Of a stretch of 64,000 bases of DNA, positions 24,091-34,380 are shown piece after piece. The notes beneath the pieces are model-generated. The model saw only the letters and a list, made by a program, of their open reading frames with translations, was not told where the DNA came from and made no database searches. Each line of letters begins with the position of its first letter. Position 1 is the first letter of the stretch. Origin of the DNA: Pseudozyma flocculosa PF-1 (taxonomy: Eukaryota; Basidiomycota; Ustilaginomycetes; Ustilaginales; Ustilaginaceae); contig NW_006920892.1 in assembly GCF_000417875.1 (NCBI RefSeq), forward strand, positions 65,931-129,930, read 5' to 3'. The position numbers were made by a program, and so were the translations under genes.

Positions 24091-25128
24091 GCGGGCGTGT
24101 GTGTCCGTATGCATCAGCACCACCTCTTTGCTTCATCGAGTTTCCCCCCCACATGTTTCGGTTCCCTCCAAATACCTATTCCCCGCGCTGTCGACAACGA
24201 TTGCGACGCGCATGACCCCGAAATCCCCGGCACGCAGAGATCGCACACATTTCTTCCTCTGTATGGTAGTCACGACAGAATGCAGCAGCATGCAAAACGC
24301 AGATTTTCACGACAGCAGGCATTGGGTTGACATTTCGAACGAGTTTGGCGTCGCCGCAGTGTGTCGCCTGTCAAAAGAGGGGAGGTAGAGGCGCGCAGCA
24401 ACGGCGACGGGGGCGCGGCGGGCGCGAGAGGATCAGCGACGGCTCAAACACAGCCTTGGCCTCTCTCAGCACTTGCGGCTCTCGTACGTTTCGGGGTGAG
24501 GTATGGTGGATTCGCGAGACATCAGGTCACTGAAAAGGTCTCGAGCTCTGGTGGATAACTATCTGCTGCCGGTCTCAGCGAAACGGGTAGTCCCGGAACC
24601 GAAGCGCAGCAGAGCCGCATGCGATGCAGAAGGGATTGAAAGGGGCAAAGGAGGACGGGAAGAGGCTGAGGGCACGCGGTGTCCAACGCTGGCGCCACGC
24701 GACGCCCGGTACGTGATCGGAGCGCAAGGTCTTTCCCGTGTCAAGAAGACTGAGCAAGCGGTGACGGCGACGGCGGGACGTCAACCGTCCTCGGTCCCTC
24801 GCACGAGGCGATCCACGCCCACCAGTACTGGCCATCTGAGAGCGCGGCTGCGGTCGTTCTCCGAGGGACGGGGCGGGATGACCGCTGAGCATGCGCCCGC
24901 CCGCGGCCTTCGCCAGCGAGGGTAGCCACGACCTCGCGTAGACATCTGGCAGAGGATGCAGCTGGCCTAATTGCTGGCGACTGCACCACTCAGTGGGTAA
25001 TACGCCGTGTTGCCCTCTCCCTCATCGACTGCACCGAAAGTAGAAGGCCCAAGAAAAAAAAAGAGGGGAAAAAGCACAAGGACAGCAGTGAGAAGGAGGG
25101 GGTGGTCAGTAGAGGTCGAAAAAACCCG
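24091..25128. other. Intergenic region, convergent 3' ends
   Basis: It lies between the stops of the transporter (+) and the small secreted protein (-). No gene-like frame. A poly-A/G-rich stretch is present near 25052-25072. Confidence 0.5.
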
Positions 25129-25608
25129 TCATGCTCGCACAGCCACGCCCTTGGCCGGATCCTTACGGAGAACTCCTTCAACGTCCGGCAGCCTGGTGAA
25201 CAAGGCGGCCATTCCCCACTCGGCGTCGGTGTACTCTTGCTCGGTGAGGGGGATGGTGAAGCACCTAGAGGGCACGTTGTTCCTGATCAGGCACGGGTGG
25301 TTGCTGGGCGTCCGTGGGCATCCGTAATCCTGAGTGACGAAGTGGCAGTACGGGCCTCCTCCAGCTTCGTGTGTGCACGCGAGATTGTAGAGGCTCTGCT
25401 GGACAGCGTCGTACGACAGCTGAAACACAAAGTTCTTCTTGTCGACGCACAGCTTGGCTGTGTGGGCCGTCGCGTCGTAGCTCAGCCTGAACGAACCGGC
25501 TTCGGGAGCCAGGTACTTGGTTACGGTCGTGCGAGTGGTGTAGGCGAGGACATCGCCGGCCGAGAATGAGGCGACGACGAGCGTGGCAAAGAGGGAGAGG
25601 GTCTTCAT
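25129..25608 (-). CDS. Small secreted protein with six cysteines
   Basis: Single-exon 159-aa protein with a clear N-terminal signal peptide (MKTLSLFATLVVASFSAGDVLA, split here as MKTLSLFATLVV then ASFSAGDVLA; cleavage probably near residue 22). The mature part of about 137 aa has six Cys (in KLCVD, LACTH, YCHF, GCPR, PCLIR and RCFTI), compatible with three disulfides, and no membrane segment. I do not recognise a family. Size, secretion signal and Cys content fit the broad class of fungal candidate effectors or surface proteins, but that is inference. A TATA-like CATATAAG site about 100 bp upstream supports an expressed gene. It stands alone between the transporter and Tm-1-like genes. Confidence 0.75.
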   Translation of the reverse strand: MKTLSLFATLVVASFSAGDVLAYTTRTTVTKYLAPEAGSFRLSYDATAHTAKLCVDKKNFVFQLSYDAVQQSLYNLACTHEAGGGPYCHFVTQDYGCPRTPSNHPCLIRNNVPSRCFTIPLTEQEYTDAEWGMAALFTRLPDVEGVLRKDPAKGVAVRA

Positions 25609-26490
25609 GGTCGCCGAGGGTAGGAGAGAGTCGCTTGCGGTGCACTAATGACTGTCTGGAAGGGAATGGGGAGAAGGAGGCATTGCGATTGGGCGAGTCC
25701 GTCTGCTTATATGTATGTCTGTGGGGGCTCTGGGGCCGACCCGCTATCGCATGCCGTGCGTATCTCCTCTTGCACTTTGCTCCTACCGTCGGCCCCACAC
25801 AGCAGGTACATAGCTGCCCCACGTTGGCGGATGGCCATCCGCCCCACCCGATCGGATGCTGACTGTAGGTTTGGGTCAACTGCCGTGGTAGTAGCCGTGC
25901 CACCACCCACGCAGACTCGAAGCGGCGGCAGCGGCGGCTGACCGGTCGACTGAGAGTTGCGGACAGCACGTCAGGTCGAGCCAGGCTCCTTTGTACCTGC
26001 GTAGACGTCGGTACCCGGCCACCCGTTCCCATCGAGTCTGTGCCTGTGCGCTCGAGGAAGAGTTCTGCCCCATTCGTGGTACGGATGCGAAGCATGCACC
26101 GCCATCGTGCCTGTCGTCGTCGTACGCTCCATTGTGCGCCCACCTTTGACGAGTCCCGCCAGGTAGAGGGTGGGTACCGGATCGCGGGCCCTCACGGCTG
26201 ATGCGGACAGGGACGACCGCATCGCCATCCCGGGTTGCTTTAAGCCTTGGATGAAAGCATCCGCATGTCTATCGTCGCGCTCGCCTGATCCGACTTGCAG
26301 GGGAGAAGGGACATGCCCAAACAGGGCACGGGTAGTGAGGCGCTGCCCTATAGCTCCCCTAGCCTGCCATGGTGCGAGTGGCTGGGACGACATCGAGTCA
26401 AGCGTGCCTTGACGGGTCGTACAATGCCCTCGCTACCGCGACCCACTTGGCTAGGCAAAGGCAGTGGGTCGTTCCCGTCAGCACCCGTCA
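25609..26490. other. Intergenic region
   Basis: Holds the small secreted protein's promoter and the 3' end of the Tm-1-like gene. I see no further gene. Confidence 0.5.
25706..25713 (-). promoter_or_regulatory. Candidate TATA box of the small secreted protein gene
   Basis: CATATAAG on the minus strand, about 100 bp upstream of the ATG at 25608. It is a good TATA-like match in GC-rich DNA. Confidence 0.5.
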
Positions 26491-28010
26491 TCACGACGCG
26501 TGCTGCAGCTGTCGGACCAAGAGATCCGCCACCATCTCTGCAAACTCGGGATCGTTGATGTGTCGCTCGACCTTGATGATCTTGATCAGCCCCGCCTCGT
26601 CTCCCGCACGCGCAGCGCTGCTTTCGATGGCGTCGAACAGCGCCTGCCTCGCCTCGCGGTCGTCGAACGCCTCGCCCTGCTTGTCCAGCATCGATACGCC
26701 ATGGAGTGGCAGCACGATCTTGACCTCCCTCGCCTTCCTGCCCTCGGACTTGGCGGCGCGAAGACCTCGCATCAGCCGCTCGACGACGCTCTCGCCTAGC
26801 CTGCGGTTCTCGTCGGGCGTCGTGCGGAGCAGCGAGACGGACTCGTTGTGCTCCCACACCTTTCTCCCGCTCGCGTTGACGTGCAGCGGCCCCGCGCCCT
26901 CCTTTGCGTCGATTTCGAGCGAAGGCGGTAGGCTCGAGAGCGGGCCGAAGTTGATCATGTCCAGCGCTCCGACCGACACGACCGTCGGGACCGCCGTGCT
27001 GGCGCTCGAGACGAGCCGGTCCGGTCCTGCGGATAGGACGCCCGAGAAGAGGTCGTCGCAGATCTCGGTCGTTGTGAGGTCGAGCACGCCGGCAAAGTAC
27101 TGAGGGTCGGGAAGGGGAGTCAGCGTTGCTGCTGGCCGTTGTGAATGGCGAGGTACGGCGTCGAACTCACGTTTTCGCGAATGAGCCTCTCCATTGTCCT
27201 GCCGCCCGTGCCCGTGGCATGGAAGGCGACGGGCTCGAGTCCATGCCTCTTCAGCGCCTCGGAGGCGGCAGTGACGCAGGGTGTGGTGACGCCAAACATG
27301 CTGACGGCGATCAAAGGCCTGTCCTCGGTCCGCTGGTCGTCAGCATCGGCGCCCCGAGCTTGCGTGTGCCTCGCATGGTAGGCGTTGGCCATGCCCGCAA
27401 TGGCTGCCGAGGCCGACATGAGCACCGTGCGCGTGATCTTGTTGAGCGAGCCCGAGATGTCGCCGACGCTGGGCATGAGGCAGATGTCGCTCTCGCCAAT
27501 GTACTGGCTGATGTCGCCGCTGGCCATGGTGGTGAGGCAGAACTTGGGCAGGCCGAGCTTGAAGGCGTCGTTGCGCATCACGGTGCAGGCGAACGACGTG
27601 TTCTGGCTGCCCCCGAACGAGGCTATCGCGTCGATGGGCGCATCGCATGGAGGGCTGGAGCCTGATCTGAGGCGCGCACGGAGAAAGGCGAGGCAGCCAT
27701 CGACGAGGGCGGCGCGGAGGTCGTGCCGTTCGAGCCGGCTCGCCTGCTCTTTGAGCTGCGCGGGAGTAGCGCCATCGTGCTTGTCGGACGAAGCGCTGAA
27801 GAGCTCGAGCGGCGATACAGTTTGGACATGCTGCAGCGCGGGTAGCTCGTCGAGGTGGGAGAAGGGCAGCCTGGTGCTGACGTCGAGGATGGTGACCGAG
27901 CAGCCGTTGGCAGCGAGCCACTGTGCGGCAAAGGCGTACTCGGCCTGCTTGGTGTCGAGGGTGCCGATGAGGGCGACGTGGGCGCGGTCTGTCTGCACTG
28001 TCTGCGCCAT
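26491..28010 (-). CDS. Tm-1-like ATP-binding (UPF0261) domain protein
   Basis: Predicted 482-aa soluble protein in two exons (28010-27171 and 27099-26491) separated by a 71-bp intron with GTGAGT and CCTCAG borders, phase 0. Family landmarks: [15 protein letters not shown] at the N-terminus, [75 protein letters not shown] and, near the end, [10 protein letters not shown] and [12 protein letters not shown]. This matches the N-terminal half of plant Tm-1 and of bacterial/fungal UPF0261 proteins, for which ATP binding is known but a cellular reaction is not. In plants it is fused to a TIM-barrel domain; here that domain is encoded by the divergent neighbour whose ATG is 276 bp away. I chose ATG 28010 (MAQTV); upstream in-frame sequence is low-complexity. 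Confidence 0.88.
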
Positions 28011-28286
28011 TTTGCCCTTCGGTCGGGGATGCTGGTCGACGAAGAGGAGGTGGTGACGACTGTGGTGGCCGTGAGGATGCTGAGCTACCACCCAGCAACG
28101 CGGATAGCATCCACCGCCACCGCAGCTGCCACGCGCACGGGCCATGCAGCGGAGCGGCTGCCAATGTGGAGGCCCGTGGCGTCTTCCGGTTGCTGCTTCC
28201 TTCTCACCACCACCACCACCACCACCGCTGCTGCTGCCACCACTGCCACCATTGCTGACACTAACCAAGGCGAATCAACCACAGCA
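28011..28286. promoter_or_regulatory. Compact divergent promoter of the Tm-1-like / TIM-barrel pair
   Basis: These 276 bp separate two start codons on opposite strands and must hold both promoters. A CACCAC trinucleotide run lies at about 28206-28230. The arrangement predicts co-regulation of the two genes. Confidence 0.6.
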
Positions 28287-29349
28287 ATGTCCGAAAAGTA
28301 CACCGCCCCACCAAAGGACGGCCGGGAGGCCAACGAGCGCCTCCGCCGTGTCGCGCAGCAGGGTCGACCCATCATCGGCTCGGGCGCTGGCATCGGCCTG
28401 ACGGCAAAGTGCGTCGAGAAGGGCGGCGCGGATCTCATCATCCTCTACAACTCTGGCCGCTACCGCATGGCCGGGCGCGGCTCGCTCGCAGGCCTCATGC
28501 CCTACGGCGACGCCAACGCCATCGTCCTCGACATGGTGAGCCGGCCCCGCTCCTCCTCTCCATTCCCGCCCGCACAACGCTGACCGTGCTCCCGTGCTCC
28601 TCCCCGTCATCGTCGCTGCTCCCCCGTTTCGCACGGCCCACAGGCAAAGGAAGTCATCCCCGTCGTCAACCACACCCCCGTCCTCGCAGGCGTGTGCGCA
28701 AGCGACCCGTTCAGGGACATTCCCAAATTCCTCCGCACCCTCATCGACGCCGGATTCGTGGGCGTCCAAAACTTTCCCACCGTCGGACTGGTACGTCTGC
28801 CCTCTTGCCTCTGCGCCGTGCCGGCCCGCTTCTCGCGTTCCGTTTAACCCAGCGCTGATCGATGGCGCCTAAAACGTCCCTCCGCAGATCGACGGCAACT
28901 TTCGCAAAAACCTCGAAGAGACGGGCATGGGCTACGACCGCGAAGTCGAGCTGATGCGCGCCGCAAAGGAGCTCGGCCTGCTCACGACGCCCTACGTGTT
29001 CAACGAGAACGAGGCAGAGGCCATGGCGCGCGTCGGCGTCGACGTCGTCGTGGCGCACATGGGCCTCACCACGGGCGGATCCATCGGCGCCGATACGGCC
29101 ATGTCGATCGATGACGCCGTCGAACTCACAGACAGAATCGTGCAAAAAGTCCACGCCATCGCGCCCGATACCCTCGTACTCGTACACGGCGGCCCTGTCT
29201 CGTCGAGCGAAGATGCACAGTACGTCCTGCAGCGCGTCAAGGGCCTCGCGGGCTTCTATGGCGCGTCGAGCATGGAGAGGCTGCCCGTCGAAGTGGCCAT
29301 GCAGGAGGGCATGCGCAAGTTCAAGGCGCTCTCGCTGGCTGGAAAGTAG
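28287..29349 (+). CDS. TIM-barrel protein, phosphoenolpyruvate hydrolase-like (Tm-1 C-terminal domain type)
   Basis: Predicted 285-aa protein in three exons (28287-28535, 28644-28790, 28888-29349), with introns of 108 and 97 bp in phase 0. The sequence follows the PEP mutase/hydrolase-like TIM-barrel family that forms the C-terminal half of Tm-1-like proteins: [91 protein letters not shown] and a final [14 protein letters not shown]. Length is normal for a stand-alone version. The reaction is not established. It is divergent from, and probably functions with, the UPF0261-type gene on the other strand. Its stop is only 64 bp from the stop of the convergent GH115 gene. Confidence 0.9.
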
Positions 29350-29413
29350 TCATCCGTAGCACAGAACATCATCATAATCCATTGCGTACGCAGCACGGCG
29401 ACAGGGCTGGTAT

Positions 29414-32400
29414 CTATGCAGCGCCAACGCGGGGCGACTCGGGCGGGCCCATGGCAGAGACGTCGCCCATCGGCAGCCCAATCACCACCTTCTGCACCAC
29501 CAGGCCCGGCTCCAGGCCGTACATGCGTAGCGCGTGCACGTCGCCGTGCTTGTTGGCCGAACCGACGTCGAGCGTCGTCGTGTTGGTGCGCACGCCCGCA
29601 GCCGTCACGGCGTTCCAGTCGGGCGGCGCGCCACCGGGCACCGTGTCGTCTGCCACGGGCCGCACCTCTCTTCGGCTGGCGGCGTCGCCGTCCATCTCGA
29701 GGACGTACTTGAGCGGTCGGTTGCGGCGGTAGTTGAGCGTCGGAGCCAGGTAGGTCGTTACATTGACCTGTCGTGCCGTGCCGTTGCCAGACGAAGACGT
29801 CATCGACGGCGGCAGGTGGAACGTCCACTCGAGCGAGGGCGCGGTGCCGTTGTCGATCGACAGCGAAGGCAGCGTGGCGGGGAGCAGCGTCATGCTCGAT
29901 CCCGTCAGACCAGAGCGCGGCAGGTGCACCCAGTCTCCCTCGCCCGATGATGCCGGCATCCTCTTGGCTTCCGACGCCGGCATGCTGAGCCAGCCCGCCT
30001 TGTCCTCGGCGCCCGGCGATGAGGGGAGGTAGGTGCCCTCTGCGAGCCCCGAAGGCGCGGGGCAGGGGAAGATGACCATCTGCACCTTGACCGGGGCCGG
30101 CGCCGGGATGCCCACGTGTCCCGTCGCGCCCTCGCCCGTCGCGTTGACGCTGACGACGCCCGTCACGCTGCGGTCGAACGCGTTGGTGGCGTTGCAGCCC
30201 CACTGCGACTCCATCCGCCCGACCTCGGCCCAGTCGACCGAAAGCGACGCCTCGATCTCGTCGTCCGAGCCTCGCGCCAGCCAGCCTTCGCTCTGTGACA
30301 GGCGCAGCCAGGTCGCGTTGCTGGCGGCGCGGAAGCGGACCTCGCTGCCGTCGGCGCCCGAAATGTACAGGGACCGGTTCTGGTCGACGTCGTACCGGCT
30401 GAGCTTCGGCAGCGTCGGGTCAGGACAGTTGTAGCCGATGGCGCAGTTGTGCTCGTTGTCGCCGGGCCACGCGCCTGCGCTGCCGTCGATGGTGACTCGC
30501 AGGTTGGACTGCGCCGAGGTGTCGGGGAACTCTTCCGTGTCGATGTGCATAAAGCTGAGCGGAGGCAGCGAGTTGCGCATCGGCTGCTGCCAGTAGGCGT
30601 AGTTGATGTGCGTTTGCGACATCATGTGGTCCCACTTGCCGTCCTCGAGGGCATGGTAGCGACGCGTAAGCTCGGCATCGTGCGCGAAGCGTCGCTGCGC
30701 CTCGGCGGCGTGTCGGTTGGCGACATTGCTCGACTGCGAAGAGCGGAGGCTGTTGCGGCCCACGGCGACGTACAGCTCGTTGAGGTTGGCCGAGGCGAGC
30801 GTAGGGAAGGCGACCAGCTGGTAGAAGGCCGACCAGTGACGCGTCCCCTCGAAGCGCGGCGCCAGATCCTCTTCGACCAGCTTGACCAGCCCTCGCCACG
30901 ACTCGAGCACGCGCTCCGCCTCGCGATGCCGCAGCAGGCTCCAGGTCGTCGCGTTCACCAGCTCCGGCTTGATGCGCGCGTTGAGCTCCGAGTAGCCGTA
31001 CACGACCTCAGCCAGCTTCTTGGCAACCTCGCCCCCCTCGTCGGTCGCAAACGTCCTTGCGCACCACCGTTCCACCCACGCCATCACCGCCTGCGGCGCA
31101 GCCAGACGCGACGGCCGGTACGCCATCTCCATCATGAAAGAAATCGGCACCTCCATGGGTTTTAGGTCACCGACGTTGAGGATGAACAGCTCCGTTTGCT
31201 GGTTTTTGAAGGCGACGTTGAGCTGCTCCCAGACGTTCATTAGGTTGTTCGTATTTTGCCACTTATAGGAGCGAGGCGAACCCACGTAGTCGGCGTGGTA
31301 ATACGTACCGGAACCGCCTTTGCGGCTCTTCTCGACGTCGTCGGGGATGCGGCGGATCTGGCCCCAGTTGTCGTCGGTCCACAGGAGGATAACGTCGTCC
31401 GGGACGGCGAGGCCCTTGTCGTACCAGCCCTGCACCTCCTTGTACATGCACCACAGCTGCGACGCGTTGGCGGGGAGGAGGCCTCGCTGGACGCCGACGA
31501 TCTTCTCGAGCAGGGCGACGCTGGCGCCTTCGAGGCCAATGTCGCCGTTGCCTCGCATGCCGACCGTGTAGACGGTGTCGAGGCCGTCGGAGCGCTGGGC
31601 GCCGTATCGCCAGAAGTCGGTGAGGTTGTCGGCGTTGACGTCAAAGTCCCACTGGCCAGCGCCCCAGGTGGTCCACTCGGGTGTGTTGCGGGCCATGGGT
31701 TCCTGGTGCGACGTGCCCATGACGATGCCCATGTTGTTGGCGAGCATCAGATTGGGTCCCGCGGCGCCGGTGCCGTTCTTGCCACCGCCGGGCAGCTTGT
31801 CGAGTCCCGCGACGGCGAAGGTGTCGTGCCACATGGCGGGCCAGAGGTAGTTTGCCCTGAGCCGGAGCAGGAGCTCAAACACGTGGGCGTACATCTGGTC
31901 GTTGAAGGCGTTGGGGTTATCGCTGGGCGGGAAGGGACCGCGGAAGTGCTTGCGAGCCCAGTTTGTGAGAGCGGGCTCCTCGTCGTTGAGGAAAATGCCG
32001 CGATACTTGACGTGCGGTGGCGGCTGGCTGCATCGCGAGGGTGAGGCCGGGTCGGACGAGGATGGGTAGTAGAGGGCGTCGTGGGCGGCGTTGGGCGGTA
32101 CGTCGGCGAACCAGTGCCACGGACTGATGCCCATCTGCTCGCTGAGCTCGTAGAGAGCGTAGACGGTGCCGCGCTTGTCGGAGCCAAAGAGGACGAGCGT
32201 CGATCGGTCCTGGGTCAGGCCCGAGGACCAGGCCTCCCACTGGCCCTGGACCTTGTCGGCCTCGGAGCGGAGCGAGTCGGTTTGGCGGGTGAGGTGCTGT
32301 GCGAGGCTCGAGGCGTCGAGGCTGCCAACGGCGATGGTGAGCTGGTCGTCGCTGTCTGGGCTGCCGCTCCTCGAGACGAGTTGCGAGGTGCGCATCCAGG

Positions 32401-32746
32401 CCGAGGTCGACGAGACGTTGCGGGCCTCTACGTGGGATCCGGGTACGGCTGCCTGGATGTCGCGTGCGAAGCTTGCCACGGCGTGGTGGACTGCGGGGGC
32501 GTCATCGCGAGAGGTGAGGATGGTGGTGGTTTGACCTGCCCTTGCGATGAGGAAGTGACCGTCCGAGTCGGCGGTGGCTGTGGCGTTGGCGGCGAGGATG
32601 CAGTGAGGTCTATCGACTGAGGCAGAGGCAGGCGCGCCCAGGGTGGCAAGTGCCAGCAGGGCGAGGCAGGGGAGAGCGAGAAGGCGGCCCACCAGCGACG
32701 GGGCGTGCCGGCGGCCATCGGCCTTGCCGCGGCGCGCTGAAGACAT
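29414..32746 (-). CDS. Secreted glycoside hydrolase family 115 (xylan alpha-1,2-glucuronidase)
   Basis: Single-exon 1110-aa secreted enzyme predicted to remove (4-O-methyl)glucuronic acid side chains from glucuronoxylan. The N-terminus has basic residues, then a hydrophobic core (LLALPCLALLALATLGA) and an ASA-type cleavage site near residue 42. GH115 core motifs: KYRGIFLNDEEPALTNWA, FELLLRLRANYLWPAMW, NNMGIVMGTSHQEPM, YTVGMRGNGD, LLWTDDNWGQIRRIP, NVGDLKPMEVPI and MMEMAYRPSR, followed by a beta-sandwich C-terminal half. Many NxS/T sites fit secretion. Length is typical. The ATG at 32746 is the first in frame after a stop-free but non-ATG lead-in. With the tannase-type esterase elsewhere in the window it suggests a plant-associated lifestyle. 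No intron, unlike most neighbours. Confidence 0.92.
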   Translation of the reverse strand: MSSARRGKADGRRHAPSLVGRLLALPCLALLALATLGAPASASVDRPHCILAANATATADSDGHFLIARAGQTTTILTSRDDAPAVHHAVASFARDIQAAVPGSHVEARNVSSTSAWMRTSQLVSRSGSPDSDDQLTIAVGSLDASSLAQHLTRQTDSLRSEADKVQGQWEAWSSGLTQDRSTLVLFGSDKRGTVYALYELSEQMGISPWHWFADVPPNAAHDALYYPSSSDPASPSRCSQPPPHVKYRGIFLNDEEPALTNWARKHFRGPFPPSDNPNAFNDQMYAHVFELLLRLRANYLWPAMWHDTFAVAGLDKLPGGGKNGTGAAGPNLMLANNMGIVMGTSHQEPMARNTPEWTTWGAGQWDFDVNADNLTDFWRYGAQRSDGLDTVYTVGMRGNGDIGLEGASVALLEKIVGVQRGLLPANASQLWCMYKEVQGWYDKGLAVPDDVILLWTDDNWGQIRRIPDDVEKSRKGGSGTYYHADYVGSPRSYKWQNTNNLMNVWEQLNVAFKNQQTELFILNVGDLKPMEVPISFMMEMAYRPSRLAAPQAVMAWVERWCARTFATDEGGEVAKKLAEVVYGYSELNARIKPELVNATTWSLLRHREAERVLESWRGLVKLVEEDLAPRFEGTRHWSAFYQLVAFPTLASANLNELYVAVGRNSLRSSQSSNVANRHAAEAQRRFAHDAELTRRYHALEDGKWDHMMSQTHINYAYWQQPMRNSLPPLSFMHIDTEEFPDTSAQSNLRVTIDGSAGAWPGDNEHNCAIGYNCPDPTLPKLSRYDVDQNRSLYISGADGSEVRFRAASNATWLRLSQSEGWLARGSDDEIEASLSVDWAEVGRMESQWGCNATNAFDRSVTGVVSVNATGEGATGHVGIPAPAPVKVQMVIFPCPAPSGLAEGTYLPSSPGAEDKAGWLSMPASEAKRMPASSGEGDWVHLPRSGLTGSSMTLLPATLPSLSIDNGTAPSLEWTFHLPPSMTSSSGNGTARQVNVTTYLAPTLNYRRNRPLKYVLEMDGDAASRREVRPVADDTVPGGAPPDWNAVTAAGVRTNTTTLDVGSANKHGDVHALRMYGLEPGLVVQKVVIGLPMGDVSAMGPPESPRVGAA

Positions 32747-34380
32747 AGTCGCAGAGCGCAGCGCGATGAGGGGAGATAGCAAAGGTGAGGGCGTAGTCGG
32801 GCTCAGAGCGGACCTGGAAACAAGGCGAGCGGAGCATTGCCACCCCAGGGAGCGATCCGAAGGTGGCTAGCTTAAGTAGAGCCAAGCCGTTGCAGCCACG
32901 CTCGCCTCCCACCTCCGCTCCCGCCGGCTACTACTCGGTCAAGTGGCACCATGAGCCCTGGCTGTGGAGCCCAAGAGTAGCAGCTACCATAGGCAGCCAC
33001 ACCCTAGCCTCGCCCTGGCTTTTGCTCTAGCCAGACCTTCGCACCGCGACGTCGCGGCGTCTAGGCCATGCTACGATAGGCAGCTGTCGCTTGCCGGCAC
33101 CAAGTACGTACACTTACGCATGCACTCGCGTCCAGACGAGAGGGGGTCGCCGGTTGCTGCCCAGTCCCAATCAGTCGCTCTCGCAAGCGGGGCAGGGCCG
33201 CGGCAGCTCGTGTTGACCGGCATCCTTGACGCCGAGGTCGGCTTTCCCCGCCTCAAGTCGACAGCTGCCCGGCCCGAACCGATGCCTGCTCTGCTTGCGA
33301 GCAAGCCAAGCCCCCACGTCGATGCCGTTGACCGTCGAAGGGGGCCCCGTCGCCAGGGTCGCAAAAGTTGCAAGAGACGAGGCAAAAGAAGTGTGTGGGG
33401 GATCAGATCCCAGACCGGCAACGTTGCTCGGGGCCCCACGACGGCCCTGTCACGGTCAATCCCCGACCGGTCAACTCGTCCCGTCGCACAAATCTCGTCG
33501 GCCACGGTCGCGGGCGCCGGTACCAGACGATATCGAGCGCTTCGTTGCACCGACAGACATACAGGCGCTGGCTGGTAACAGCGAAGGGCATCAACAGAGC
33601 CGCTCGTCGCAATCACGTGAGGAGGTTCGGCCGCTCAACCCCCCACGCTCTTGGGATGGATGGCAAGACGGCGAGCTCGACTTTGCGGATCGGATGGGCC
33701 ATGCGCGAGATGTGAAGCACGCCCCCTTCCGCTCGAACAGAGGAGATGCGGGCTTGACCAGGCACCTTCAACATCCTAGATCGATGGAGCAGCAGAGCGA
33801 GACTAGACGGCGTCCGAGCGTCGACTCCCAAGCTAAGCAGCGTGCACAAAGCCGGGACGGGCCGTCGAGAGCACCCCAGAGCGAAGGCCAGATGCGCAGG
33901 CCTCAGCCCGCTGCCACGCTGTCTCCGCAGCCGCTCGTAGGCCTGCTTGCTCATCGACAAGGTCGGAACAAAGAGCCTGGCGGCATGACACCGTTTCTGT
34001 GAACATGGGACTCAACTCGTGAGCGGCGCTATAGTCGACCTTGCCAACTCGCAAAAGCCGATCCTACCGAGACGGCATCGAGCCTCGAGCGTCTCTCGTT
34101 TGCTTGCTCTTCAGCTCGCTCAGCTGATCCGTCCCGCCCTCGCAGCATCTTGGGGCCCTTGCGCAGCCTCGACACCTGCGCTCTCGGTGCGCGAGCCAGC
34201 GCTGGCTGATTGGCCCCTGCCGCCACAGATGTGCCCTTTCATCGCCTGTTCTGCCGCCTTTTTTGATACAAGCTGTAGCGCTTCAGTCCTACATGGCGGT
34301 GTCAGTGCCTGCCGTAGCTGCCGCTCCTTTTGTCTGCTGGCTCCAAAAGACCGGTTATTGAGCCTGCAAACTCTCATCAT
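32747..34380. other. Intergenic region upstream of GH115
   Basis: GC-rich to about 34.2 kb and then increasingly AT-rich as it enters the CpG-poor island. The reading frames here resemble no family. Confidence 0.5.

Noticed and set aside
22576..24123. 515-codon minus-strand frame
   Set aside because: Antisense to the sugar transporter; no family resemblance.
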